From Cylindrospermum sp. NIES-4074 (GTDB lineage: Bacteria; Cyanobacteriota; Cyanobacteriia; Cyanobacteriales; Nostocaceae), in contig AP018269.1 of assembly GCA_003994795.1 (NCBI GenBank), positions 2,297,346 through 2,361,345 on the forward strand: a stretch of DNA of 64,000 nt, read 5' to 3'. Below are positions 37,554 to 46,722 of this stretch, in pieces. Position numbers and translations under genes: made by a program. A model generated the notes under the pieces. It did no database searches, was not told the DNA's origin, and worked only from the letters and a program-made list of their open reading frames with translations. The number at the start of each line of letters is the position of its first letter. Within the stretch, counting starts at the first letter, position 1.

Positions 37554-39221
37554 GTGGCAGGTACAAATAATATTTTGGATAAACAGCATAACTTCTTAAA
37601 TTTTTCCAACATATTTAACAACTCTCATCAGGGCTGGCAAGGTTTTCTAGATACAGTATCTTTTGATAAAGAAGGTATTAAAGCTAAACTACATAATTTA
37701 AATAAACCATGTTACATAATCAAAGCTAATGGGCAAATTGGCATTACTAATGAAGGTAATTGGGTTCATATTAATAATGGAGAAATTGCCCAAAAAGAAA
37801 TGCTAATTGCTGTTCCCCCCTTGGGAATTCAACAACTAGGTGATCCAAATTTTCGGCAATTTCATGGTGTAAAATATGCCTATGCCGCTGGCGCAATGGC
37901 TCATGGCATTGCTTCTGAAGAATTGGTAATAGCTCTTGGCAAAGAAAAAATATTAAGTTCATTTGGTGCTGGAGGTTTATCTCCTTCCCGTGTTGAAAAA
38001 GCAATTTACCGTATTCAACAAGCATTGAATCAAGAACCTTATGCTTTTAACTTACTCCATAGTCCTAGTGAACCTGCTATTGAACGCCGGATGGTTGATT
38101 TGTATCTCCAATCTCAGGTGAGAACAATAGAAGCTTCTGCATTTCTAGATTTAACCGACAACATTGTCTACTATCGAGCTGCGGGACTAAGTTTGAATGC
38201 AGCTAATCAAATCGAAATCAAAAATAAGGTCATCGCCAAAGTTTCTCGCAGAGAAGTAGCTACCAAATTTCTCCAACCAGCACCCACAAAATTGCTCAAA
38301 CAACTAGTTGCACAGGGATTAATCAGTGAATTCCAGGCAAATCTCGCCGAAAAAATCCCGATGGCTGATGATATCACAGTAGAGGCAGATTCTGGAGGTC
38401 ATACAGATAATCGACCGCTGGTTTGCTTATTCCCTTCCATTCTAGAATTGAGAGATCAACTTCAAAGTAAATATAATTATGAACAACCAGTTAGAATCGG
38501 AGTAGCTGGTGGAATTTCCACTCCACAATCAGCATTAGCAGCTTTTATTATGGGTGCTGCTTATGTTGTCACCGGCTCCATTAACCAATCTTGCATTGAA
38601 GCTGGAACTTCTCAACATACTAAAGAATTGTTAGCTCGAGCCGAGATGGCTGACGTGATGATGGCTCCAGCAGCAGATATGTTTGAGATGGGGGTAAAAC
38701 TGCAAGTTCTCAAACGTGGTACACTCTTTCCTCTCCGGGCACAAAAACTGTTTGATTTATACAAAAACTACGACTCAATTGAACAAATTCCCCAAGAAGA
38801 AAGAGACAAATTAGAAAAACAGATTTTGCGAAAGAGTTTACAAGCAGTTTGGGAAGAAACTGTGAATTATTTGTCCCAAAGAAATCCCGACAAATTAACT
38901 AAAGCAGCCAATAATCCTAAACTCAAAATGGCGCTAATTTTTCGCTGGTATTTGGGGCTATCTTCCCGGTGGTCAAACACTGGCGAAAAAGGTCGGGAAA
39001 TTGATTATCAAATCTGGTGCGGCCCGGCAATGGGTGGTTTTAATGATTGGGTGAGAGGCTCCTATTTAGCTGACTCCCACAATCGGAAAGTAGTTGATGT
39101 TGCTTACCATATTATGACAGGGGCAGCATTTTTGTACCGGATACAAAGTTTAAAACTTCAAGGGTTACAAATGCCAGATGACTATAGTCAATACATCCCC
39201 ATGAATTCTCCTAAATTTTAA
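37554..39221 (+). CDS. PfaD-like FMN-dependent enoyl reductase
   Basis: The 555-residue protein belongs to the PfaD branch of the nitronate monooxygenase/FMN TIM-barrel family. Visible features include KYAYAAGAMAHGIASEELV, GGHTDNRPL and the FMN-phosphate region VAGGISTPQSALAAFIMGA. The C-terminal part (RWYLGLSSRWSNTGEKGREIDYQIWCGPAMGGFNDW) is distinctive of PfaD. It reduces enoyl-ACP intermediates for the megasynthase in the cytoplasm, using reduced flavin. Translation appears to begin at a GTG, with no strong ribosome site. It is 72 bp upstream of the acyltransferase gene. Confidence 0.92.
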   Translation: MAGTNNILDKQHNFLNFSNIFNNSHQGWQGFLDTVSFDKEGIKAKLHNLNKPCYIIKANGQIGITNEGNWVHINNGEIAQKEMLIAVPPLGIQQLGDPNFRQFHGVKYAYAAGAMAHGIASEELVIALGKEKILSSFGAGGLSPSRVEKAIYRIQQALNQEPYAFNLLHSPSEPAIERRMVDLYLQSQVRTIEASAFLDLTDNIVYYRAAGLSLNAANQIEIKNKVIAKVSRREVATKFLQPAPTKLLKQLVAQGLISEFQANLAEKIPMADDITVEADSGGHTDNRPLVCLFPSILELRDQLQSKYNYEQPVRIGVAGGISTPQSALAAFIMGAAYVVTGSINQSCIEAGTSQHTKELLARAEMADVMMAPAADMFEMGVKLQVLKRGTLFPLRAQKLFDLYKNYDSIEQIPQEERDKLEKQILRKSLQAVWEETVNYLSQRNPDKLTKAANNPKLKMALIFRWYLGLSSRWSNTGEKGREIDYQIWCGPAMGGFNDWVRGSYLADSHNRKVVDVAYHIMTGAAFLYRIQSLKLQGLQMPDDYSQYIPMNSPKF

Positions 39222-39293
39222 GCAATTTTCATTGATCAACGAACCAGGTTTATAGAATTTAAAAGCTACCTGAATATAAAATCAAAAATAAAT

Positions 39294-40637
39294 ATGCATA
39301 ACCACAGAAAGCTAGGACGACTTGAGCAAAATATGGAAATGCTCAATAGCCATGCTAAAACCTGGAACTTAGTAACTATTAGCCGCATCAAAAAGCATCT
39401 TAATGAAGAGGATTTAAAACAGGCTCTAGAGATTATTCAATATCGCCACCCCAGTCTAAATTCTCGAATTATCCATTCTCCAAAAGGTTTATATTTCCAA
39501 AGTGACGAAACACCTAAAATTGCTTTACGTGTTGTCAAAAAACTAGACAATGACCAGTGGACAGAAGTTGTTAACGAAGAGTTTAACCAGGAAATTAATA
39601 GTAGTAGAGGTCTACTGCGAGTAGTGCTTGTTCATATCCTGAGTGATGAACAGATCTGCTATCTGATTACTACGGTGCATCATGCGGTTGCTGATGGGTT
39701 ATCATCCATTCACCTACATTCAGAAATTTTGACTTATTGTCAGAAAATTGCATCTGGTGAACTCGTTAACCAAATTAATAGTTTATCTCCGCTACCACCT
39801 ATTGAAGAACTGCTACCTGAATGGACAAAAGGTTTTAGAGGCAAAATAAGTAGCAGTTTATTATTATTACGAATAGCATTTCAGAAAATTTGGTATTGTC
39901 CACAATCATTAAGTTGTGAAGACTATGCACCCATTAGCAAGCGTCGCAGCAATATCATTCACAGACAGCTTGACCCAGAGTTAACCCAAAAGTTTGTAAA
40001 TCTTTGCCGGCAAGAAAATGCAACAGTGCATAGTGCTTTATGTGCAGTCTTAATGTTTACAGTTGCCAGAAAAATTATTAAAGGTAATAGCAACAAAATC
40101 CCAGTAAGTTGCCTATCATACATTGATTTGAGAAGACGTTTAGAGCCAGCAATTAGTGAAGAACATATGACTGTATTAGCCGCATCTATGATAGGATTTC
40201 ATACTATCAAAACAAACACATCTTTCTGGGAATTAGCTCGGCAGGTAAAACAAAAACTGGAAGTTGGGATTAAGCATGGTGATATTTTTAAAATGATATT
40301 AATTGTCAAGCAACTCATAGATTTTTGTTTTATCTCCCCTAAGGAAGTTGTAGCTACAGTATCTGTCTCTAATAGTGGCAAGGTAAAAATACCCAAAACT
40401 TATGGTGAGTTTGAATTAGAAGAAATCAGTTTTGCTGGTTCTCATGCTTTATATGCAAACGTTTTTATAATTCATACGTCAACTTTTCGAGAAAAAATGC
40501 TATTAAATTTTGTCTATTCTCAGCCTTCAATCAGTCGGCATACTATGGAAGAACTGGTAAATAATGTCATGTCTTGTATTTTTGAGCTTTGCACTTTAAA
40601 TTTGGATATATCTTTTTTATCTTGGATGCAAAGTTAG
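39294..40637 (+). CDS. Condensation-superfamily acyltransferase (HHxxxDG)
   Basis: The 447-residue protein has the chloramphenicol-acetyltransferase-like fold of NRPS condensation domains, wax-ester synthases and PapA5. The active site is H129-H130-A-V-A-D134-G135 (TVHHAVADGLSS). Later segments, including the CLSYIDLRRRL strand, fit the alcohol/amine acyltransferase type acting alone. Such enzymes move an acyl group from a carrier protein to a hydroxyl or amine. Lying between the PfaD-like gene and a free ACP gene, it probably off-loads or esterifies the chain made by the cluster. The start at 39294 lacks a clear ribosome site, and an in-frame ATG at 39333 is an alternative. Confidence 0.85.
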   Translation: MHNHRKLGRLEQNMEMLNSHAKTWNLVTISRIKKHLNEEDLKQALEIIQYRHPSLNSRIIHSPKGLYFQSDETPKIALRVVKKLDNDQWTEVVNEEFNQEINSSRGLLRVVLVHILSDEQICYLITTVHHAVADGLSSIHLHSEILTYCQKIASGELVNQINSLSPLPPIEELLPEWTKGFRGKISSSLLLLRIAFQKIWYCPQSLSCEDYAPISKRRSNIIHRQLDPELTQKFVNLCRQENATVHSALCAVLMFTVARKIIKGNSNKIPVSCLSYIDLRRRLEPAISEEHMTVLAASMIGFHTIKTNTSFWELARQVKQKLEVGIKHGDIFKMILIVKQLIDFCFISPKEVVATVSVSNSGKVKIPKTYGEFELEEISFAGSHALYANVFIIHTSTFREKMLLNFVYSQPSISRHTMEELVNNVMSCIFELCTLNLDISFLSWMQS

Positions 40638-40689
40638 AATATTCAAAAATTACAAATCTAATTTCACTGTTTAATTTAGAGGTAGATCA

Positions 40690-40995
40690 ATGAGCGAGTA
40701 TAATTCTAATGCCAATGTACAACAGCCTTATACAGCCGCAGATATTCAAAAATGGCTAATTGCTAATATTTCCTCTGTGCTGGGAGTTGAACCCGATAAG
40801 ATAGATATCCGAGAACCTTTAGAAAGTTATGGTTTAGATTCAGCCCAAGCGATGATTATTGCCAGTAAAGCTGAGAAGTTTCTGGGCTTTAAATTATCTG
40901 CAATCTATTTGTGGTATTATCCTAATATTGAAGAACTTGCACAACGGTTAGCTGAAGAATTAGAAGATTCACCGTCAGATATTTTTCAAATTTAA
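40690..40995 (+). CDS. Free-standing acyl carrier protein
   Basis: The 101-residue protein has a Gln/Tyr-rich N-terminal tail and one carrier domain. The phosphopantetheine-accepting Ser51 lies in YGLDSAQAMIIASKAE. The acidic C-terminal helix (ELAQRLAEELED) is typical of PKS-type ACPs. GAGGT upstream gives a plausible ribosome site. It follows the acyltransferase gene by 52 bp and probably presents the acyl chain to it. No phosphopantetheinyl transferase is in the window. Confidence 0.9.
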   Translation: MSEYNSNANVQQPYTAADIQKWLIANISSVLGVEPDKIDIREPLESYGLDSAQAMIIASKAEKFLGFKLSAIYLWYYPNIEELAQRLAEELEDSPSDIFQI

Positions 40996-41064
40996 GCTCT
41001 GCAACTACTGTTGAATCTTTTGTGAACTTTCTTGGTATTTTCTCCTTAAGAATGGAGCTTTACC

Positions 41065-43065
41065 ATGAATAAAATTCAACAAAACTCTCCTTTTGGACAA
41101 TATGCTCTCTTCTATACTTTCGAGAGTTTTTACAAAAAATACCTGAATTTTCATAAGTTTTCTTTAAGAAGTAATTTGATAGATTTTGAAACTATGAATG
41201 TATCTGAATTTGTGGTGAAACTTACTCAACAAGGTGTACAACTGTGGGCAGATAACGATAAACTAAATGTTCGTTCTCCCAAAGGGGTAATTACACCAGA
41301 AATACAGGCAGAACTAGCTACCCGTAAACTAGAGATTTTGGCATTTCTACAAGAAATAGATACGGTGACTAAATCTGCATCTATACCCTTGAGAGAGGGA
41401 CTAAGCTTACAAACCATTGGGCGGTTAATTGGTGGATTTACTGGTGAATCAGCTGTAGGGTATCAGCTACCAATTATTAACCCTCAAGTGATGGCTCAAA
41501 ACCTCAATGTTACCTTTAGACCTTTACCTAGCGGCTATAAGAATGAATCAATTATTAAATTCCGGCAAGAATTGGCAATTAAACTAAAAAATTATGGGGT
41601 AAGAGTTCTCTCTTGGCAAGAAGCAACAACAGATTTTTTCTATGATGTCAAGTTACCAATAATTAATTGGAATCAGCGTTTAAAAATGAGGGGAATTAGG
41701 TCAGAAATTGACGCAGTTATTGACGTTGAAAGACCTAATTCTTTGATAGTAAATTTGGGAATATTTGTGGCAGAGAATTTGTATAGCTTTTATTCATACT
41801 GGCTGTTACAAAATCGTGAATTGTCTGTCATGAAAATAGCTAAATTAAGTAGTTGGGCAGAAGATCATGCGGCTAAATATGTAGAAAATCCTACTAATAC
41901 TCAGGTAATTATAATTACTGAAATCGATAATAAATTTGTAGATCCCCAATTACCTTATCAAACAAAAATAAATATTGGGATAAATACCTTGGTTAAAACA
42001 TTTTCTGAAATTGTAATTGGTGTATCTAGCGATAAAATTTCTATTTTGAATATGAATCTTTCAGATTCTACCTTTGCAAAAAATGAAATAGACAGATTTA
42101 TTCTAAAATCATTAATTCCTAAAATATTTGTTCCTATTGCTCCACTTTTACTCAATCGATTTGAGGTAGGAGATTATAATTCTTATGCATCTGAATATGC
42201 TGCTAAATTGGTTAAGCTAGGTCAGGATTTAGCCTCAACAGGTCTATTTCCACCTGGGTTTAAACTTGCTGAAGTTATTAAAAGAAAGTCTCATAGAGAT
42301 ATTGTTAATGTCATTGTCAATGGTAGGACAGGTGTCTCTTATGGTTTTGTGGCTTATGCTGAACCTCCTAACTATGTAGGTGCATCAGAAATAACTGCTA
42401 ATGAGTGGGAACAGTTATTACCTATTGAGGGTTTTAGCCGTGATGAAATCCGTCAAAATGAACAAGGTAGACGTTATATAAAAACCTTAATCGCTGGAGA
42501 ATATTTATTTAAGCAAATACCCGATATTTGGTTGGTTAGTTCTCGCTCAGGTTCCAACAAAACAGATTTGCATCTTGAAACTGATGTCATCCGTATTGGT
42601 TTGAAAGACAAGTTATATCTGCAATTACCTCAAGGGGTTGAGCGGCAAGGGGTAGATATTAAACCTTCTTATGATATTTATGTTATGCTGGCCATGAGCC
42701 TTGCAGCTGCTTTGTACACACCAGAATTAATTAAAAATGGTGCGCCCATAGTTCATTTCCACGGTTATCCGGCATTTGATTGGTTTGAAGGGAATGAATA
42801 TTGTGTTGGTGTCCATAATCCTTCAGTCCCTTGTGGCACATACGAGTCAGGAGTTCTCAATTTTTTAGGTATTTCTAGCTTGGCAAATCAACAGCTAGAG
42901 ACTATCAATTTGATTAGTTTGGTAGAACCAGATCATGGTACGAATTTTATCGCCCATGATGGGGAGTATCTGGTGGAAAGGCTGAAAGCTGGGTGCGCTG
43001 GAGGACAAGTTGAACTGGGTGGTAAACATTTTGCTTCTCTGAAGGCAAATGTAGGGGAAGAATAA
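41065..43065 (+). CDS. TubC-docking-domain protein of unknown function
   Basis: The 666-residue protein has a 43-residue leader and then a clear TubC-type N-terminal docking domain (residues about 44-95: MNVSEFVVKLTQQGVQLWAD, ITPEIQAELATRKLEILAFL). Such domains normally head NRPS/PKS megasynthases. Here the remaining 560 residues match no PKS or NRPS domain I know. They include a mixed alpha/beta region (VIIITEIDNKF) and a conserved-looking C-terminal segment rich in His, Trp, Tyr and Cys (VHFHGYPAFDWFEGNEYCVG, then VHNPSVPCGTYESG), suggestive of a metal-dependent or hydrolytic site. A GGAG 8 bases before 41065 supports that start; the ATG at 41194, where the docking domain begins, lacks one. 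It is last in the cluster and is probably recruited to a synthase partner by docking. Confidence 0.75.
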   Translation: MNKIQQNSPFGQYALFYTFESFYKKYLNFHKFSLRSNLIDFETMNVSEFVVKLTQQGVQLWADNDKLNVRSPKGVITPEIQAELATRKLEILAFLQEIDTVTKSASIPLREGLSLQTIGRLIGGFTGESAVGYQLPIINPQVMAQNLNVTFRPLPSGYKNESIIKFRQELAIKLKNYGVRVLSWQEATTDFFYDVKLPIINWNQRLKMRGIRSEIDAVIDVERPNSLIVNLGIFVAENLYSFYSYWLLQNRELSVMKIAKLSSWAEDHAAKYVENPTNTQVIIITEIDNKFVDPQLPYQTKINIGINTLVKTFSEIVIGVSSDKISILNMNLSDSTFAKNEIDRFILKSLIPKIFVPIAPLLLNRFEVGDYNSYASEYAAKLVKLGQDLASTGLFPPGFKLAEVIKRKSHRDIVNVIVNGRTGVSYGFVAYAEPPNYVGASEITANEWEQLLPIEGFSRDEIRQNEQGRRYIKTLIAGEYLFKQIPDIWLVSSRSGSNKTDLHLETDVIRIGLKDKLYLQLPQGVERQGVDIKPSYDIYVMLAMSLAAALYTPELIKNGAPIVHFHGYPAFDWFEGNEYCVGVHNPSVPCGTYESGVLNFLGISSLANQQLETINLISLVEPDHGTNFIAHDGEYLVERLKAGCAGGQVELGGKHFASLKANVGEE

Positions 43066-43113
43066 ATTTACTACCTTTAGAGTAATCCACACAATAAATT
43101 ATCCCGTACCCTC

Positions 43114-43134
43114 GAACAGGCGTCTCGCCTGTTC
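43114..43134. terminator. Strong hairpin between convergent genes
   Basis: GAACAGGCG and CGCCTGTTC form a 9-bp GC-rich stem with a 3-base loop in the 123-bp gap between the TubC-domain gene and the convergent lipoprotein gene. There is no T-run on either side, so terminator activity is likely but not certain. The surrounding sequence resembles a dispersed repeat. Confidence 0.5.
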
Positions 43135-43188
43135 TACTCGTGGGAGTGCGTTGGCGCTGGCTACCGTAGGTAATCGCTATTTTTCTCC

Positions 43189-44130
43189 TCAAACTACATT
43201 TACCCAAAAATCTGCGGTATTAATTTTACCATTGCGATTAAACTGCACCCAGAGTTTATATGTTCCCGTTTGAGGAAAGCTGGTGAGAAAATGCACCTGT
43301 CCATCTGGTGTATCTTTAAGAGCATGAGCGTGGATATAATCGGATACTGCTAGGGGAGATGAGCTTTTAATCACTACCAAATGTCCTTTTTCACCTAAGT
43401 AGGGTTGTAAATCTTTAATTGGCTGATTGTTACTAGCATTCTTTAAATCAAACTTTAAGGTAACTTCCTGGCCAGCTTTGATATTTTCTTGAGAAAAATT
43501 GAGATTTACTTTAGTATTAGATGAAACTTTAGACTTCTCATATTTTTCTAAATTTTTTGGTAGTGGAACCGAACCAGGAATTGTCAGATTCATTAGTGAT
43601 ACTGTTTCTTTTTGTCCAGATGGTTTGTAATCACTAATTAGAGTATAACTACCAGGGCTAGGAAAGCTGGCACTGACATCAAAACGCCCGTTTCCTTTAT
43701 AATTAGGGTGGAGGTGAGCGAAAGATTGCAGGTCATCTCTGACAACAATTAAATGCATTAATTTTTCTTGAAAAGTATCAAATTTGTTGATGGCTTTTCC
43801 GGCATCATCTTGAATATCAATTACCAAAGAGAGAGGCTGATTTGGAGCAATATTTTTACCAGCAGTTAATTTAGCTTGAGTAGTAATTTTAGTATTTTCG
43901 TTATGGTTCTTGTGTGCTGTTGAATGTTGTCCATGATTCTCTGGATGCATCTGGCTATGAGAATTATGTGATTCATCTGTTTTGGTTTGGGTATTTATTG
44001 CAGTTTTGTTGGCAGTTTTAGCTGCGGTATCTGCTTGAGTTTCCTTTGCTGTATTAGGTTGGGAATTACCGCAACTCAATAACCCAAAACAGCAAAGAAC
44101 GAAGGAAATTGTGGGGATTAATTTTTTCAT
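43189..44130 (-). CDS. His-rich exported lipoprotein
   Basis: The 313-residue protein begins with a lipoprotein signal (lipobox LLSC, Cys20), then a Thr/Lys/Ala-rich spacer and a His-rich segment (HNSHSQMHPENHGQHSTAHK) likely to bind metal. Two beta-sandwich-like domains follow. The first has HLIVVRDDLQSFAHLHPNY and the second YIHAHALKDTPDGQVHF, each with further His residues. The sequence style matches exported proteins linked to copper or other heavy-metal handling, although the exact family is not certain. It is preceded by a short remnant of the mtnA 3' end, and its first 37 residues resemble those of the lipoprotein at 50283-50738. Confidence 0.75.
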   Translation of the reverse strand: MKKLIPTISFVLCCFGLLSCGNSQPNTAKETQADTAAKTANKTAINTQTKTDESHNSHSQMHPENHGQHSTAHKNHNENTKITTQAKLTAGKNIAPNQPLSLVIDIQDDAGKAINKFDTFQEKLMHLIVVRDDLQSFAHLHPNYKGNGRFDVSASFPSPGSYTLISDYKPSGQKETVSLMNLTIPGSVPLPKNLEKYEKSKVSSNTKVNLNFSQENIKAGQEVTLKFDLKNASNNQPIKDLQPYLGEKGHLVVIKSSSPLAVSDYIHAHALKDTPDGQVHFLTSFPQTGTYKLWVQFNRNGKINTADFWVNVV

Positions 44131-44175
44131 TGGGGGATTTTACCTGGCTTTTTGATTTAGACAACTTGTGTTGCT

Positions 44176-44225
44176 AGAGATTTTGCTAAATCACTAGGAG
44201 CAAATGTACGGTTTTCGTCAGCTAA
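44176..44225 (-). pseudogene. Remnant of mtnA 3' end upstream of the His-rich lipoprotein
   Basis: On the minus strand this stretch reads as a decayed C-terminus ENRTFAPSDLAKS, against [13 protein letters not shown] in intact mtnA at 50735-51802. The bases just before the lipoprotein ATG at 44130 also match: CCAGGTAAAAT then CCCCCAATGA, against the true mtnA stop/lipoprotein start overlap, with one base deleted. No other mtnA sequence survives here. Confidence 0.75.
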
Positions 44226-44235
44226 CATGAAGTTA

Positions 44236-44760
44236 TTAGTGACTAATATTTATTGTGTTAGCACCGCAAGCTATGACACCATTTTGATGTTTCGGTTTTT
44301 TTGTGAGTGGAAAATCGACCTCGCAAATAATGGCTTCCGTATTAAGCTGATTTTGAAATGATTTATCTGGCACTAGAAAAACAGCGCCAAAATAGCTTTT
44401 GAGTTTATCTTTCTTGGCTAAGGCATGATGAAATACAGCTTTTTCGCCTAAACTAATTGAGGTTTTATGGTTTTTAGTTTTGGGGCTGATGCCAACCATT
44501 AATTTTCCCAAAGAATTAGCAAAAGAATTATTTTCTAATTGATAAGCTTGTTGGGCGCGATTCATTACCCCTATATTCTGTTTCCCTTCCATGTATTCTT
44601 CTGGTTTTCTGATTATACCAATAATACTAGGTAAAGATATCGCTGCAATCATTACTAGGCAAAAAAGAAAGGGAAATAGAATATATAGATTTTTTGCCGG
44701 ATTAGGGGTGAAATAGCTAGACATAGATAAAATGCAGTGTTCGTAGTAGTCATTGTGCAC
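44236..44760 (-). CDS. Type IV pilin-like G/H family protein
   Basis: The 174-residue protein has a hydrophobic N-terminal helix (FPFLFCLVMIAAISLPSIIG) and then the segment NIGVMNRAQQAYQLENNSFA and SLGKLMVGISPKT, typical of the cyanobacterial Pilin_GH family of minor-pilin-like proteins. It lacks a clean prepilin peptidase site before the helix, so processing is uncertain. An ATG at 44724 (starting SSYFTPNPAKN) gives a shorter cytoplasmic leader and may be the true start. It is divergent from the protease gene at 44806 with a gap under 50 bp. Confidence 0.75.
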   Translation of the reverse strand: MHNDYYEHCILSMSSYFTPNPAKNLYILFPFLFCLVMIAAISLPSIIGIIRKPEEYMEGKQNIGVMNRAQQAYQLENNSFANSLGKLMVGISPKTKNHKTSISLGEKAVFHHALAKKDKLKSYFGAVFLVPDKSFQNQLNTEAIICEVDFPLTKKPKHQNGVIACGANTINISH

Positions 44761-44805
44761 GAAAAAGTTGATTTATGAAGTCGATTCACTAGGGAATGTA
44801 AAGTA

Positions 44806-45936
44806 ATGATGAAATATCTAGTGTTCCGATTTGGAACTTTAACACTGTATATTATATTGGCCCTGATGGGCATAACTACCATTGAACAGCGACTATCGGC
44901 TCGACAACGTGTATTAGCATCAACGACTGAAGAAGAAGCCAATCGAGTTTGTGTCAAAGGTAGTGCTGCTGTTGTCACTGTTAAAGATGGTAATGGACAT
45001 GGTAGCGGTTTTCTTGTCAGTCAGGACGGCTTAATCATCACAAATGCCCATGTTGTTGACGGGAGTCCTAGCGTGGTGACGGTGGTTTTTCAGGATGGAA
45101 AGCAAGTTCCCGCCGATGTGATTGGTTTTGCTAGGGGAGGTGTGGATTTAGCCGCCTTAAAAATCCAAAACCGTCGAAATTTACCAGCCCTTTCTTTAGC
45201 TGCTTCTGATTTGCCCAAAGTTGGTTATCGAGTGTTTGCTATTGGTACTCCTCTTGACCCTGATAACCGTGATACCTGCACCCAAGGGAACATCAGCCGG
45301 ATTCGCCCAGATGGAACTATTCAACATACTGCAACTCTAAATCCGGGCAATTCTGGGGGCCCTCTATTAAATGCTCAAGGAGAAGTGATAGGTGTCAATA
45401 CCTGGGTGGGAATTTCTGGAGTTGTTGATCCAGAAGGTAGGTTTGTTGGTTATGCAACAGGCGGAACTGGTATTAACCTCGCTCAAGCAGGGGCAAAACT
45501 CAAGTCTTTTTTAGCAGATGTGCGACAACAGCGAGTGTCGCCTGTATCTACTTTACCTCAGCACCAAGAAGCATCTGTCGAGACTATTTCACTTGATGGT
45601 CAAGTGATCAACGGTAGTTTAGCTGAGAGCGATCGCACTTTACCCGATGGCAGTTTTGCTGATTTGTATGTCTTTCCCGGTCGAGCAGGTCAACAAATTG
45701 TCCTTGAGATGAACAGCAAGAAGATTAACCCATTTTTAATTTTGTATCAGATAGTGGAATCTTCTGAGGGTAAAAAACCTGAGAAAATCGCTGAGAATGA
45801 AGACAGAGGATCTGGTGATTTTAATTCTCAAATTGTCATTACAATACCAGCAGATGGACTCTATTTAATACTTGCAAGTTCTTCAGGAAAAGGGGAAACT
45901 GGGAGCTATAGTTTACGGGCAACAAATCAGCCATAA
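44806..45936 (+). CDS. Trypsin-like serine protease with C-terminal PPC domain
   Basis: The 376-residue protein has an N-terminal membrane or signal segment (VFRFGTLTLYIILALMGITT), then a trypsin_2/HtrA-like protease domain with His in TNAHVVDGS, Asp in GGVDLAALK and Ser in NPGNSGGPLL. A bacterial pre-peptidase C-terminal (PPC) beta domain follows near residues 265-375 (DGSFADLYVFPGRAGQQIVL), ending GSYSLRAT. No PDZ domain is present, unlike DegP. It is probably periplasmic or surface-located. The substrate is unknown. It precedes the COP23 gene by 72 bp and could share its transcript. Confidence 0.88.
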   Translation: MMKYLVFRFGTLTLYIILALMGITTIEQRLSARQRVLASTTEEEANRVCVKGSAAVVTVKDGNGHGSGFLVSQDGLIITNAHVVDGSPSVVTVVFQDGKQVPADVIGFARGGVDLAALKIQNRRNLPALSLAASDLPKVGYRVFAIGTPLDPDNRDTCTQGNISRIRPDGTIQHTATLNPGNSGGPLLNAQGEVIGVNTWVGISGVVDPEGRFVGYATGGTGINLAQAGAKLKSFLADVRQQRVSPVSTLPQHQEASVETISLDGQVINGSLAESDRTLPDGSFADLYVFPGRAGQQIVLEMNSKKINPFLILYQIVESSEGKKPEKIAENEDRGSGDFNSQIVITIPADGLYLILASSSGKGETGSYSLRATNQP

Positions 45937-46008
45937 AACAGCAAATATACTTTTTTTATGGCTGATTTATAAAAGCCAATCTCAATTGATAATTCAGGAG
46001 TTAGACTT

Positions 46009-46587
46009 ATGAAACACCAATCATTTTGCACCATTTTAGGGTTAACCACTTTAACCAGTATCGCTGCTTTGAGCTTTAGCCTATCTCCTGGTTTTAGTCA
46101 AGAAACTTCTGCGCCAAATCAGTCGGATAAAGTGACTTTTATGTGTAGGTCAATTTTTGATAAAGCCAGCGGCAAACAAATTCCAGCTACAATTGCTTGG
46201 ATTCCTGAACGTCGAGGTCATGTGCGTTTTATTGGTTGGAAATCTGAGTATTTTGAAAAAAGTGGCTGGACTACTCAAAAACGCTGTGAAGAAGTTACTA
46301 AAAAATTTCAAGCAGCTTATGAACAAGGTCGTTTAGAATACCTTACCACTGGTCAAAATAATGGTTATCCTATTATTTGTACTGTCAATATACATGGAAA
46401 TTGCAATGGCAGTAATCAATTGTTTACCTTGAAAGATGGTAGTAATTCCGAGCTAGTTTTGCAGCAACTTATAAATGTAGCAACAGGAACAAGTTCAGAA
46501 CCGCTATTGCAAAGTTCTGGTGGAAAAAAGTATTTTCATGTGCAGAATTTTTTGAATAATGCTCCTCTGTTGAATATTCAAAGATAA
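46009..46587 (+). CDS. Exported COP23-domain protein
   Basis: The 192-residue protein has a signal peptide (residues 1 to about 31, ending SPGFSQ) and a COP23 domain. Family-typical segments are FMCRSIFD, TIAWIPERRGHVRFIGWKSE, QKRCEEVTKKFQAAY and SSEPLLQSSGGK. Four cysteines could form two disulfides. COP23 was named as a circadian-oscillating membrane protein in a unicellular cyanobacterium; its function is unknown. Proteins of this family often lie beside trypsin-like proteases and TPR proteins in cyanobacteria, as here. Confidence 0.85.
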   Translation: MKHQSFCTILGLTTLTSIAALSFSLSPGFSQETSAPNQSDKVTFMCRSIFDKASGKQIPATIAWIPERRGHVRFIGWKSEYFEKSGWTTQKRCEEVTKKFQAAYEQGRLEYLTTGQNNGYPIICTVNIHGNCNGSNQLFTLKDGSNSELVLQQLINVATGTSSEPLLQSSGGKKYFHVQNFLNNAPLLNIQR

Positions 46588-46722
46588 CTCCAAAATAATG
46601 GATAGCCCAGGCGCTTAGAAATCGCGGAACTATACAAACAAAGTCCACCTACGCTATTGCAGGAAGCGTCTCTACATAAAAGAGTAGGTTTTCAGACATT
46701 TGCCAATACGCTTCCTTCGGAT

